From: an uncultured Verrucomicrobiota bacterium
Lineage (GTDB): Bacteria; Verrucomicrobiota; Kiritimatiellia; SS1-B-03-39; UBA6053
Assembly: GCA_937127435.1 (NCBI GenBank)
Contig: CAKZLZ010000034.1
Coordinates: 1-64,000 of the forward strand
DNA: 64,000 nt
Direction of reading: 5' to 3'
The notes under the pieces are model-generated. The model was not told the origin of the DNA. It searched no databases and was given only the letters and a program-made list of their open reading frames with translations. Shown one piece after another: positions 48,823-57,450 of the stretch (position 1 is the stretch's first letter; each line of letters opens with the position of its first letter). The translations under genes and the position numbers were made by a program.

Positions 48823-49779
48823 TCATATCTCAAACCCAATACTGCCTTCCTCTGAACAACAGGGCAAAGGACACATCGGGCAGTACCAAAAACGTTGATA
48901 CCCGGCAGTGAAATGTAGAACACCCATCGCAGTATTCACCACCGGACGTCCCTCCCCTGCGAAAGAACCCTCTTCCTTCTGCCTTTGAACCCAATCCTGA
49001 AACACACTCGCGGGAGTCCTTCCGGCGGGACGGTGTTTGTCGCAAACCAAGAGCGCCGCCCGGGTCGCGATGTAGCTATAGACCGGATCCTCTCCGTAGA
49101 CTTCTGAGCGCTCCTGATTCCCCCAGCCGGGATATTGATCTCCCTTCACAAAATCATCCAAATGCCCGCCCATAGTCGGCGAGGTCAAATTCGTCATTTT
49201 TCCTGCTGTCCGCGCCTCACTTTGCCAAACCTTCAGCCTCCATCCGTCGGATGGATCTGAATGTTCAAACATCCACTGCAACGCCAATTCACAAGGCTGC
49301 CTCAATAAAATATTTTCGGTCATCAGATAGGCCTCTATCAACGCATAGGTCGCAATGGCATGACCATAAACGGGATCAGGTTCCGTCGAAGGAAAACTCC
49401 CGTCTTCCTCCTGGTTCTCCACAAGGAACCGAAGGGTTTTGGCTACGGTGGGGCCAAAGTCAGCAGAGGCCGGAGTTTCCCCGTGGGACAGAAAAGCCAA
49501 TAAGGCCAAGGCGGTTGCTTCTGTGCCAGGACGACGATCCTGCGCCTCCCCACTCATCGACCAGAAACCCTCTTCATGCTGATGGGCCTGTAGCCATCTC
49601 AACTCTTTTTCAGCTGCCGTAGGTTCATAGACTTCATCAGCGAAATCTATCTGATCCTCCTCTTCAGGAGGATGAGATCTTATCAAGAAAAAGCCCGCGG
49701 AAATCAGCACCACCAGTACAATAGGGATTTCAGGACGAAGGCGCAGGGAAGTGGATTTAGATTTTTTCATGACGATCAA
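48823..49779 (-). CDS. Prenyltransferase/squalene-cyclase-repeat (alpha/alpha toroid) protein, paralog 6
   Basis: 318 aa; TM anchor; ELRWLQAHQHEEGFWSM, LALLAFLSHGETPASADFGPTVAKTLRFLVENQEEDGSF; tail YCPMCPLPCCSEEGSIGFEI; start overlaps the upstream stop. Confidence 0.85.
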   Translation of the reverse strand: MIVMKKSKSTSLRLRPEIPIVLVVLISAGFFLIRSHPPEEEDQIDFADEVYEPTAAEKELRWLQAHQHEEGFWSMSGEAQDRRPGTEATALALLAFLSHGETPASADFGPTVAKTLRFLVENQEEDGSFPSTEPDPVYGHAIATYALIEAYLMTENILLRQPCELALQWMFEHSDPSDGWRLKVWQSEARTAGKMTNLTSPTMGGHLDDFVKGDQYPGWGNQERSEVYGEDPVYSYIATRAALLVCDKHRPAGRTPASVFQDWVQRQKEEGSFAGEGRPVVNTAMGVLHFTAGYQRFWYCPMCPLPCCSEEGSIGFEI

Positions 49780-51275
49780 ATCTCAAAAACCACGTCATCC
49801 TTGTTCTGCGTATTTGCAGGGATGGAGACAGGTTTGATTTCCTTCCCCTGCCCCACATTGTAACGGTAGCAGGTCATCAAACTCAAAGCTCCCAGCGTGG
49901 TATTAAACACCGGTCCCTGATGAATGCCTTTGTCGGTAAATCCGATCCAGCGTCCGTCTTCCTCCTGATTGCGTGCGAGCTCGGTCACCATGGCACTGAC
50001 AAATTTCTTGAATTGCCTCCCCTCAGGGTCTTCCTGAAAGAAAGCCTGCACGGTGTAATACCAAAACATAATTTCACCGCCATGTTCCGGATTCAGTTCG
50101 GCATTTCCCCATCGGGGCAACTGATCACTTTCACAAAACCGGTCGATAAATTTTATGCTCTCTCTCGCTTCGCGGCTTTTGCCTCTCCCGCTCAAAAACA
50201 ATCCCAAGGTCCCGGCGGATGAAATAATCCGGCGTGGAGCCTCCACCTTTTCGTTGGTTACGGTGTAGGTAAAACCCCGTCCGCCGCCCTCGGTTTTTTT
50301 AGAACCTAAAAGCATCCCGTCCATCGCCCATTGCAAATGTTGTTTTAATTTTTCATCCGCCACATCGGTCATGGAAACGGCCTTTAACGCCTGGACATGC
50401 CATGCCCCCAGCGACAGGTCGTTCCGATTTTCCCGTTTGTATTCATAATCAAATCCTCCGTTGGACATTTGTCCCTTCATGATCACGGTAACCCCACGTT
50501 CCAGCGGCGCACGCAACAAAGGATTTTCTGTCATGAGATATGCCTCCGCCATCGCGTAAGTCGCAATGGCGTGTCCATAAGCGGTGTGAGAGCCTGCGGG
50601 TTGAAAGACCCCGTTGGCATCCTGATGCTCAACCAGAAACCGGATGCCATTGGCGACAGTACGGCCGTACTTTTCTGAAGCCGGGGTTTCCCCGTGCGCC
50701 AGAAAAGTCAATAAGGCCAAACCGGTGTACCCCGCGTTGCTGCCTCCGCCATTGAGACTTCCTGTTTGCGTCCAGGATCCGTTTTCATGCTGATGCGCTT
50801 TTAACCAATCCAAGGCTTTAACGACACTGGGTTCCGAATAGGTGGCCACAGAAGGCGGCAGGTATTTCGCAACCGCTTTTTCACGCCCCCCTTTCCCCCG
50901 GTCTGTATAAATGCCCTCCAGTTTGATGTCAGAAACTGTGGTCACATATAAAGGCTTGGCCACCGGAGGCGGCGTGGCGGATTCCGGTCCTGGAAAATCC
51001 GGTGTCTGCGTGTATTGATCCGGCAGCATGCAAGTTGTGGTAAATGTATTCAGGCCCGTTTGCACCGGATCCTCAACTTTAAATTCAGGGGTTGGCTCAA
51101 AAATTTCTTTCGGAGGTTCATCATTAACGATTGATTTGAATATTTGCCCGGGAGGGGTCGGGGTTGGCTCGGTCCCCACCCAATGCAGGATGCCTAAAAA
51201 AAGCAGGAAGTTCAGAATGCAGGACAGTCCAAAGCTGGAGTGGTGGGCGATGCGGTTTGCAGTCGGGATGTTCAT
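49776..51275 (-). CDS. Prenyltransferase/squalene-cyclase-repeat protein, paralog 5
   Basis: 499 aa; N-terminal TM; ALDWLKAHQHENGSW, LLTFLAHGETPASEKYGRTVANGIRFLVEHQDANGVF; ends KDDVVFEI. Confidence 0.88.
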   Translation of the reverse strand: MNIPTANRIAHHSSFGLSCILNFLLFLGILHWVGTEPTPTPPGQIFKSIVNDEPPKEIFEPTPEFKVEDPVQTGLNTFTTTCMLPDQYTQTPDFPGPESATPPPVAKPLYVTTVSDIKLEGIYTDRGKGGREKAVAKYLPPSVATYSEPSVVKALDWLKAHQHENGSWTQTGSLNGGGSNAGYTGLALLTFLAHGETPASEKYGRTVANGIRFLVEHQDANGVFQPAGSHTAYGHAIATYAMAEAYLMTENPLLRAPLERGVTVIMKGQMSNGGFDYEYKRENRNDLSLGAWHVQALKAVSMTDVADEKLKQHLQWAMDGMLLGSKKTEGGGRGFTYTVTNEKVEAPRRIISSAGTLGLFLSGRGKSREARESIKFIDRFCESDQLPRWGNAELNPEHGGEIMFWYYTVQAFFQEDPEGRQFKKFVSAMVTELARNQEEDGRWIGFTDKGIHQGPVFNTTLGALSLMTCYRYNVGQGKEIKPVSIPANTQNKDDVVFEI

Positions 51276-51344
51276 ATTTTTCTCCTGGGGTTCAATCAGA
51301 AGAGAAGGTACGCGGCGCCCGGAATTTAGTTTAGATATATTTAC

Positions 51345-51382
51345 AAAAAAAGTGCCGGAAATTAAAAATTAATTTCCGGCAC
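51345..51382 (-). terminator. Rho-independent terminator after paralog 4
   Basis: Minus strand GTGCCGGAAATTAA-ttt-TTAATTTCCGGCAC then TTTTTTTG. Confidence 0.92.
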
Positions 51383-51404
51383 CAACAAGAAAGGTCTTTA
51401 GTTT

Positions 51405-52916
51405 TTAAATATCGAAGCCGACATCTTCTTCATCCTCTTCGGAAACCGGGGGTGCGACATCCACCTGCTGGATATTGTCCGCCTGGGTCGTGGGCAGATA
51501 ACGGTAATACACCATCAGTCCCAAAGCCCCCAAAGCCGTGTTCATGGTCTTTCCCATTTTTTTCCCGCCTTCAGAATAACAAAGCCAATGCCCGTCATCC
51601 GCCTGATTTTGAACCAGAGCTTTTACCAGCGTAGGCATGAAACGTTTAAAGTTCGATCCCTCGGGGTCTTCCTGGAAAAAGGCCTGCACCGCATAATACC
51701 AATAATAGATTTCTCCGCCGTGACCCGAGTGACCCTCTGCACCCCATAAGGGCAATTTATCTTTTTCAGTATATTGCGACATATACTCCACGGCTTGCTT
51801 GGCCTCCTTGCTCTTTCCGCGTCCTGAAAGATGCAGAGCCAGGGTACCGGCGGCACTGACGGTCTTCTGAGCACCCCCTACTTTATCGCTGGTCATCGAA
51901 TAGGTGAAATAGCGCCCTTTCCCGTCCACATCTTTGGAACCCTTGAGCATCCCGTCCATTGCAGACTCAAGATACTTTTTAGTATCCGGCCCGGTCCCTT
52001 TGGAAATGTAGGCAGCCTTCAATGCCTGTAACTGCCAGGAACTGATCGAAAGGTCATTCCGGGTTTCCCGTTTGTAATGATAATCATATCCGCCATTGGG
52101 CATCTGACCTTTGATAATGACATCCACCCCGCGCTGCAGCGGTTCTCTTAATAAAATATTATCGGTCATGGTGTAGGCTTCGGCCAAGGCATAGGTCGCC
52201 ATCGCATGTCCATAACCGGTATTTCCTCCCACCGGCTGAAAAAGTCCTTTTGCATCCTGATGCTCTACCAGGAAACGAATCCCTTTCGCCACCGTCGGAC
52301 CAAAATCAGCGGACGCCGGGGTTTCCCCATGCGCCAAAAATGCCAGCAGCGCCAACCCGGTGTAACCCGCATTCGCACCTCCCCCTCGGGTGGACCCGTC
52401 TTTGTTCCAGGAACCATTTTCATGCTGGTGGTCCCGCAACCACTCCAAAGCCTTCATGACCGCCGGCTCGGAAAATTTTTCCAAACCCTTTCCGTATTTG
52501 GCCGCCGCAGCCTGTCGGGCTTTCGGGGTACGTCCCACCAACAAACCGGTCATCACCACCGGACTGGAAACATCGGACATCAAATCAGAAAGACTGGTCA
52601 CATCCGTGTTGGTCACATCCGCCACTTCTTCGGTTTGTTGCTCAAAATCCGTTTCCATCGGGGTGTCCAAAGTGAAATCCACCAATTCGTTCAGTTCGTC
52701 CGGATCCACAACCTCTTCTGGTTCCAGCTCTTCTTCCAGATCTTCGATATCTTCCTGGGCAGCCGGATCAATGACCATCACCTTGGAGACATCCGGCTCC
52801 ATCCCTTCTGAAAACGTGATAAAGGTGACCAGGGCAAGTACCAGCAAGGCATTGATAATCACGGAGATGAGCACACTTGATGTGTGGGCGAGTTTTAATG
52901 ATTTTTGTACGTTCAT
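51405..52916 (-). CDS. Prenyltransferase/squalene-cyclase-repeat protein, paralog 4
   Basis: 503 aa; TM, acidic linker, ALEWLRDHQHENGSWN, AHGETPASADFGPTVAKGIRFLVEHQDAKGLF; ends EEDVGFDI. Confidence 0.9.
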   Translation of the reverse strand: MNVQKSLKLAHTSSVLISVIINALLVLALVTFITFSEGMEPDVSKVMVIDPAAQEDIEDLEEELEPEEVVDPDELNELVDFTLDTPMETDFEQQTEEVADVTNTDVTSLSDLMSDVSSPVVMTGLLVGRTPKARQAAAAKYGKGLEKFSEPAVMKALEWLRDHQHENGSWNKDGSTRGGGANAGYTGLALLAFLAHGETPASADFGPTVAKGIRFLVEHQDAKGLFQPVGGNTGYGHAMATYALAEAYTMTDNILLREPLQRGVDVIIKGQMPNGGYDYHYKRETRNDLSISSWQLQALKAAYISKGTGPDTKKYLESAMDGMLKGSKDVDGKGRYFTYSMTSDKVGGAQKTVSAAGTLALHLSGRGKSKEAKQAVEYMSQYTEKDKLPLWGAEGHSGHGGEIYYWYYAVQAFFQEDPEGSNFKRFMPTLVKALVQNQADDGHWLCYSEGGKKMGKTMNTALGALGLMVYYRYLPTTQADNIQQVDVAPPVSEEDEEDVGFDI

Positions 52917-52955
52917 GGCGTTTTTGGGGGTTATGAAGCCTATTAACAGAGGGAT

Positions 52956-52984
52956 GTTAGGGTATTCAGGAAAATATGTTTAGG
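52956..52984 (-). promoter_or_regulatory. Promoter-like motif CCTAAAC-N17-CTAAC upstream of paralog 4
   Basis: Minus strand CCTAAAC ATATTTTCCTGAATACC CTAAC; same motif and 17-bp spacing at two other paralogs. Confidence 0.5.
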
Positions 52985-53069
52985 AAAAAGATGATAAAAA
53001 GTTCGAAAACTTCAGCCCCTCTCTATTTCTTGAAAAGAAAACAGCCATCTCCTATCCGGAAATGGCCAT

Positions 53070-53092
53070 AAAACCCCCGAAAATCGGGGTTA
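53070..53092 (-). terminator. Rho-independent terminator after paralog 3
   Basis: Minus strand AACCCCGA-ttt-TCGGGGGTT followed by TTA. Confidence 0.7.
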
Positions 53093-53107
53093 GTTTAGAA
53101 GGCAGGA

Positions 53108-54637
53108 TCAAATATCAAAGCCCACATCCCCGTCCTCTTCCCCGGAACCCGGGTCAACAAGTGCATCCGCTTGTTGAATATTGTCCGCCTGGGTGGTGGG
53201 CAAATACCGATAATAAACCATAAGACCCAATGCACCCAGGGTTGTATTAAAGACCGGGCCCCGGGCTTTCCCTTTTACAGAATAACAATCCCAATGCCCG
53301 TCCGAGGCCTGATTTTGTGCCAGTGCTTTCACCATCGCCGCCATATAGCGGGTGAAATTCTTGCCATTGGGATCCTCCTGAAAGAAGGCCTGTACGGTAT
53401 AATACCAAAGCATGATTTCCCCTCCATGTTCATCCTTTGTCAGCGTTTCCATATTTCCCCAGCGGGGCAGGTGATCCGTATCGGCAAACTTCTCAATAAA
53501 CTTTATAGATTCCCGCGCCTCTTTAGATTTTGCCCGGCCGGCAAGATGGAGTCCCAAGGTTCCGGCGGAAGAGATGATCATGCGGGGACCGCGACTATCC
53601 AGCTTGCCCGCATTCGTAACCACATAATAAAAAGGCCGCTCCCCATTGTCATTTCTCTTAGAGCCTAAAAGCATCCCATCCATGGCTTTTTGGAAATATT
53701 TTTTGATTTCCGGATGGTCAGGCAGGGCAATCGACGACGCTTTGAGGGCCTGTACATGCCATGCACCCGCAGATATATCATTCCGGGTCTCGATTTTATA
53801 CTCATAATCATAGCCCCCGTTCGGCATTTGACCCTTCATAATGACATTCACCCCGCGTTCCAGAGGTTCACGCAACAGCATATTATCGGTCATGGTATAC
53901 GCTTCGGCAAGCGCATAGGTGGCCATCGCATGCCCATAAACTGTGTGATGCCCCACGGGCTGAAAAAGCCCCTTGGAATCCTGATTTTCCACCAGAAAAC
54001 GAATCCCTTTGGCAACCGCTTCCCCGAAATCAGCCGATGCAGGCGTCTCCCCATGCGCCAAAAAAGCCAACAAGGCCAAACCCGTATACCCGGCACTGCT
54101 TCCCCCGGAAGCCGTCCCCTTTTCATTCCAGGATCCATTGCTTTGCTGATGATCCCGTAACCATTCCAAGGATTTTAATACCGCCGGCTCTGAATATTTT
54201 TCCAACCCTCTTCCGTATTTGGCGGCGGCCGCCTGACGGGCTTTCGGAGTGCGCCCCACCAACAGACCGGTCATCACCACCGGACTGGAGACATCGGACA
54301 TCAGATCAGAAAGACTGGTCATATCCGTATTGCTCACGTCTGCCACTTCCTCCGGCTGTTGCTCGAAATCAGTTTCCATCGGGGTATCTATCGTAAAATC
54401 CACCAACTCATTCAGTTCGTCCGGATCCACAACCTCTTCCGGCTCCAACTCTTCTTCCAGATCGTCGATATCTTCCTGGGTAGCCGGATCAATCACCATG
54501 ACCTTGGAGACATCCGGCTCCATTCCCTCCGAAAAAGTGATAAAGGTGACCAAAGCCAGCACCAGCAAGGCATTGATAATCACGGAGATGAGCACACTGG
54601 AGGTGTGTGCGAGTTTTATAGATTTTTGTACATTCAT
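53108..54637 (-). CDS. Prenyltransferase/squalene-cyclase-repeat protein, paralog 3
   Basis: Start MNVQKSIKLAHTSSVLISVIINALL (54637) preferred over listed 54667; SLEWLRDHQQSNGSWN, AHGETPASADFGEAVAKGIRFLVENQDSKGLF; ends DGDVGFDI. Confidence 0.9.
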   Translation of the reverse strand: MNVQKSIKLAHTSSVLISVIINALLVLALVTFITFSEGMEPDVSKVMVIDPATQEDIDDLEEELEPEEVVDPDELNELVDFTIDTPMETDFEQQPEEVADVSNTDMTSLSDLMSDVSSPVVMTGLLVGRTPKARQAAAAKYGRGLEKYSEPAVLKSLEWLRDHQQSNGSWNEKGTASGGSSAGYTGLALLAFLAHGETPASADFGEAVAKGIRFLVENQDSKGLFQPVGHHTVYGHAMATYALAEAYTMTDNMLLREPLERGVNVIMKGQMPNGGYDYEYKIETRNDISAGAWHVQALKASSIALPDHPEIKKYFQKAMDGMLLGSKRNDNGERPFYYVVTNAGKLDSRGPRMIISSAGTLGLHLAGRAKSKEARESIKFIEKFADTDHLPRWGNMETLTKDEHGGEIMLWYYTVQAFFQEDPNGKNFTRYMAAMVKALAQNQASDGHWDCYSVKGKARGPVFNTTLGALGLMVYYRYLPTTQADNIQQADALVDPGSGEEDGDVGFDI

Positions 54638-54673
54638 GGTCTGATAAGTTTCCTGATTCTTGAACAACCGGAC

Positions 54674-54702
54674 CTTAGTACTTTGAAAGGATAATGTTTA
54701 GG
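54674..54702 (-). promoter_or_regulatory. Promoter-like motif CCTAAAC-N17-CTAAG upstream of paralog 3
   Basis: Minus strand CCTAAAC ATTATCCTTTCAAAGTA CTAAG, about 37 bp upstream of the chosen start. Confidence 0.5.
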
Positions 54703-54735
54703 GAAAAGAGAAAGAATTGTTTCAATTCATTATTT

Positions 54736-55926
54736 TCATCGAAGGTAGGGGTAATACACCATCAACGTCATGGCTCCCAATGCGGTATTTACCACGGACC
54801 CCAAACGCTTCCCATTCTCCGCAAACCCGTCCCAATGCCCGTCATCCGCTTGAGTTTCCTCCAAGATTTCCACCCATGCGGACTTAAAGCGACTGAAATT
54901 TTCCCCTTCGGGATTTTGCTGAAAGAAGGCGTGCACCGCAACATATCCAAAAAGTATTTCTTCCCGGGGCTCCGCTTTGATCTTCAAATTTTCCCGTGAG
55001 GGCAAAGTATCCGGCTGGGTAACTTTTTCTAAAAATGTAATGGATTCACGGGCCGCTTCTGATTCAGCGCGTCCGCTAAGATGGAGAGCGAGTGCCTGGA
55101 CAGCCCTGAGGGTTTTATTCGTATCGCCATTCGGAGACAGTGCGGAGCGAAGAAGCAACTCGTCCACGGCCAGTTGCAACAACTTTTCAACTTCCAAATC
55201 TGCACGCAGGGTCAACGATGCTGATTCTAAGGCCAGAACCTGCCAAATTCCGGTCAGGAGATTCTCTGCATTTTCCCCCTCCGCTTCGACATCGAATACT
55301 CCCGGATCCGTCAGTTGTATTTTCATTACGTTCACCCCGCGTTCTAAAGGCTCCCGCAGCAGAATATTGTCGGTCACTTCGTAGGCAGCCGCCAACGCAT
55401 AGGTGGCGATGGCCTGTCCATTCGCGCTGTAAGCGCCCCTCGGCCGGAAAAATCCTTTTTTATCCTGATGTTCAACCAGAAAACGAAGCCCTTTCGCGAC
55501 CGTGGGGCCGGAATCAGAAGAGGACGGCGTATCCCCATTGGCCAAAAACGCGAGCAGAGCCAATCCTGTACAGGCCACATTCCCCTCTCCCTCGGGCGTT
55601 CCCAAAGCATTCCAGGATCCGTCTTTCCGTTGATGCTCCTTTAACCAACTCAGGGCTTTCGGCACGGCGGGTTCTGCAAATTGCGCATGGTAAGCTGACC
55701 AATCAAAGGAAAGTGGCGTCATTCCTCCGGAAGGGATCACGACAACCGCCCCCTCGTCTTCATTCAAATGTTCAATTTCTTCCTGCGCCACCGGGGTGAT
55801 CACCATCACAGAGGAGGAATCATCGGTGCCCGGTCCTTCAGAGAAGACATGCAAGGGCAGCAAGGCCAACAGGATCCATAGGGACCGGAATTTGAGGACG
55901 GTACAAAGAGGATTTTCAATTTTCAT
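54736..55926 (-). CDS. Prenyltransferase/squalene-cyclase-repeat protein, paralog 2 (lacks acidic C-terminal tail)
   Basis: 396 aa; signal peptide; ALSWLKEHQRKDGSWNALGTPEGEGNVACTGLALLAFLANGDTPSSSDSGPTVAKGLRFLVEHQDKKGFF; ends LMVYYPYLR. Confidence 0.88.
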   Translation of the reverse strand: MKIENPLCTVLKFRSLWILLALLPLHVFSEGPGTDDSSSVMVITPVAQEEIEHLNEDEGAVVVIPSGGMTPLSFDWSAYHAQFAEPAVPKALSWLKEHQRKDGSWNALGTPEGEGNVACTGLALLAFLANGDTPSSSDSGPTVAKGLRFLVEHQDKKGFFRPRGAYSANGQAIATYALAAAYEVTDNILLREPLERGVNVMKIQLTDPGVFDVEAEGENAENLLTGIWQVLALESASLTLRADLEVEKLLQLAVDELLLRSALSPNGDTNKTLRAVQALALHLSGRAESEAARESITFLEKVTQPDTLPSRENLKIKAEPREEILFGYVAVHAFFQQNPEGENFSRFKSAWVEILEETQADDGHWDGFAENGKRLGSVVNTALGAMTLMVYYPYLR

Positions 55927-55963
55927 GGTTTTTTGAAGGTCCGGATTTCAGACCAAAAGAAAC

Positions 55964-55992
55964 CTTAGAGCTTTAGAAGAATGAAGTTTAGG
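55964..55992 (-). promoter_or_regulatory. Promoter-like motif CCTAAAC-N17-CTAAG upstream of paralog 2
   Basis: Minus strand CCTAAAC TTCATTCTTCTAAAGCT CTAAG. Confidence 0.5.
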
Positions 55993-56044
55993 AAAAAGAA
56001 CATCAAAGGGAGACTTTAATGAAAACACCCGTTCCACTGGAGAT

Positions 56045-57283
56045 TTAAAAATCAAATTCGACACCTTCCTCTTCTTCGACCTCATCCGCTTCCTGATCGA
56101 ATTCACCGGGCACGGGAATATACACATAGTTTACATGATGAAACACGTAAAAAACCATCAGAGACATGGATGCGAGAGAGGTGTTCACCACCGGACCCAA
56201 GCGCTTCCCTTCCTCCGTATAGCCGTTCCAATGTCCATCTTCCGCCTGATTTTGAACCAGGGCTTTCACCAATGCCGGCATAAAGCGCCCGAAGTTGTCC
56301 CCGGCGGGATCTTCACAAAAAAATGCATTCACAGCCAAATACCAAAACAAAATCCCACCTCCCGGTTCCGCATCCACCTTGGAATTCCCCCACCGGGGCA
56401 CCGTATCCGGCAGGGTATATTTTCCCAAAAACTGTATCGCCTCTCGAAGCTCTTCGGAATTCATGCGTCTTGCGAGATGGAGCGCAAAGGCCTCCGCGGC
56501 CACAGTTGTTTTATTTACCTCTTGCTTCCCGGATCGTAGGAGCATCTCATCCATAGCCAATTGCACGAGTTTTCCCACTTCCGGATCCCCGCGGAACACC
56601 CAGGAAGCCGATGACAGGGCCTGCACCTGCCAAGCCCCGCTCAAAGTCCCCCTTTTCTCTTCCGGATTACCCATTTGTAAACGCATCACCTCGATCCCGC
56701 GTTTCAATGATTCGCGTAACACAGGATTTTCAGTCATAATAAAGGCCTCCGCCAAGGCATAGCTGGCGATGGCCTGTCCAGTGACGGGGTCAGCATCCAC
56801 CGGCCGGAAGACACCCTGTTCATCCTGTTGCGCCACAAGATATTGAAGTGCCTTGCTCACCGTTGCACCGTATTCCGCCGAAGCTGGCGTTTCTCCGTGG
56901 CCTATAAATGCAAGTAAAGCCAGACTGGTACAGATCACATTCCCCTCTCCCTCCGGAGTTCCCTCTACATTCCAGGATCCGTCTTTTTGTTGATGCGTCT
57001 TTAACCATTTCAGGGCTTTCGAAACTACCGGTTCCGAGAATTTTTCCACCCCGCCACCGTATTGTGCCTCCGCCGCCTGGCGGGATTCCGGCGTGCGTCC
57101 CTTAAACAGGCCCATCAGCACCGGACTGGAAACCTCAGGCATTAAATCATCCAATTCATCCCGGGCCGCTTCTTCAGCCCGGCCGGGACCGATCAAAAAG
57201 CACAACAGACAGACGCCCCTCAAAAGAACAGAATTGAAGGACAGGGAAATTCTCACACCTTTTAATGCCTTTTCTACTTTCAT
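56045..57283 (-). CDS. Prenyltransferase/squalene-cyclase-repeat protein, paralog 1
   Basis: 412 aa; LFKGRTPESRQAAEAQYGGGVEKFSEPVVSKALKWLKTHQQKDGSWN, IGHGETPASAEYGATVSKALQYLVAQQDEQGVF; ends EEEGVEFDF. Confidence 0.88.
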   Translation of the reverse strand: MKVEKALKGVRISLSFNSVLLRGVCLLCFLIGPGRAEEAARDELDDLMPEVSSPVLMGLFKGRTPESRQAAEAQYGGGVEKFSEPVVSKALKWLKTHQQKDGSWNVEGTPEGEGNVICTSLALLAFIGHGETPASAEYGATVSKALQYLVAQQDEQGVFRPVDADPVTGQAIASYALAEAFIMTENPVLRESLKRGIEVMRLQMGNPEEKRGTLSGAWQVQALSSASWVFRGDPEVGKLVQLAMDEMLLRSGKQEVNKTTVAAEAFALHLARRMNSEELREAIQFLGKYTLPDTVPRWGNSKVDAEPGGGILFWYLAVNAFFCEDPAGDNFGRFMPALVKALVQNQAEDGHWNGYTEEGKRLGPVVNTSLASMSLMVFYVFHHVNYVYIPVPGEFDQEADEVEEEEGVEFDF

Positions 57284-57450
57284 GATTTAAAAGGACGTAA
57301 TACATTCACCACATTGTCGCAAGAAACCCAATAAAACGCGATGTTTTGGCTTAAGTAAAGAAATCTCACCCTTTTTATCGTTATTTATTTGTCAAATACC
57401 CGGAACGTTCGTAAAGTGCGTTGTCGAAAATATTTAAGGAAGCTCCACAC

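Noticed and set aside
48585-48923. 112-aa ORF spanning the inverted-repeat element
   Set aside because: Its sequence is the translation of the palindromic repeat plus the overlapping toroid gene; non-coding repeat is the simpler explanation.
52206-52811. 201-aa plus-strand ORF (and similar ones) antisense to the toroid paralogs
   Set aside because: Mirrors the conserved minus-strand CDSs; no independent motifs.
49776-57283. Squalene-hopene/terpene cyclase biosynthetic cluster
   Set aside because: Toroid repeats are present but I see no DxDD-like catalytic motif or isoprenoid partner genes, so calling a terpene cluster is unsupported.
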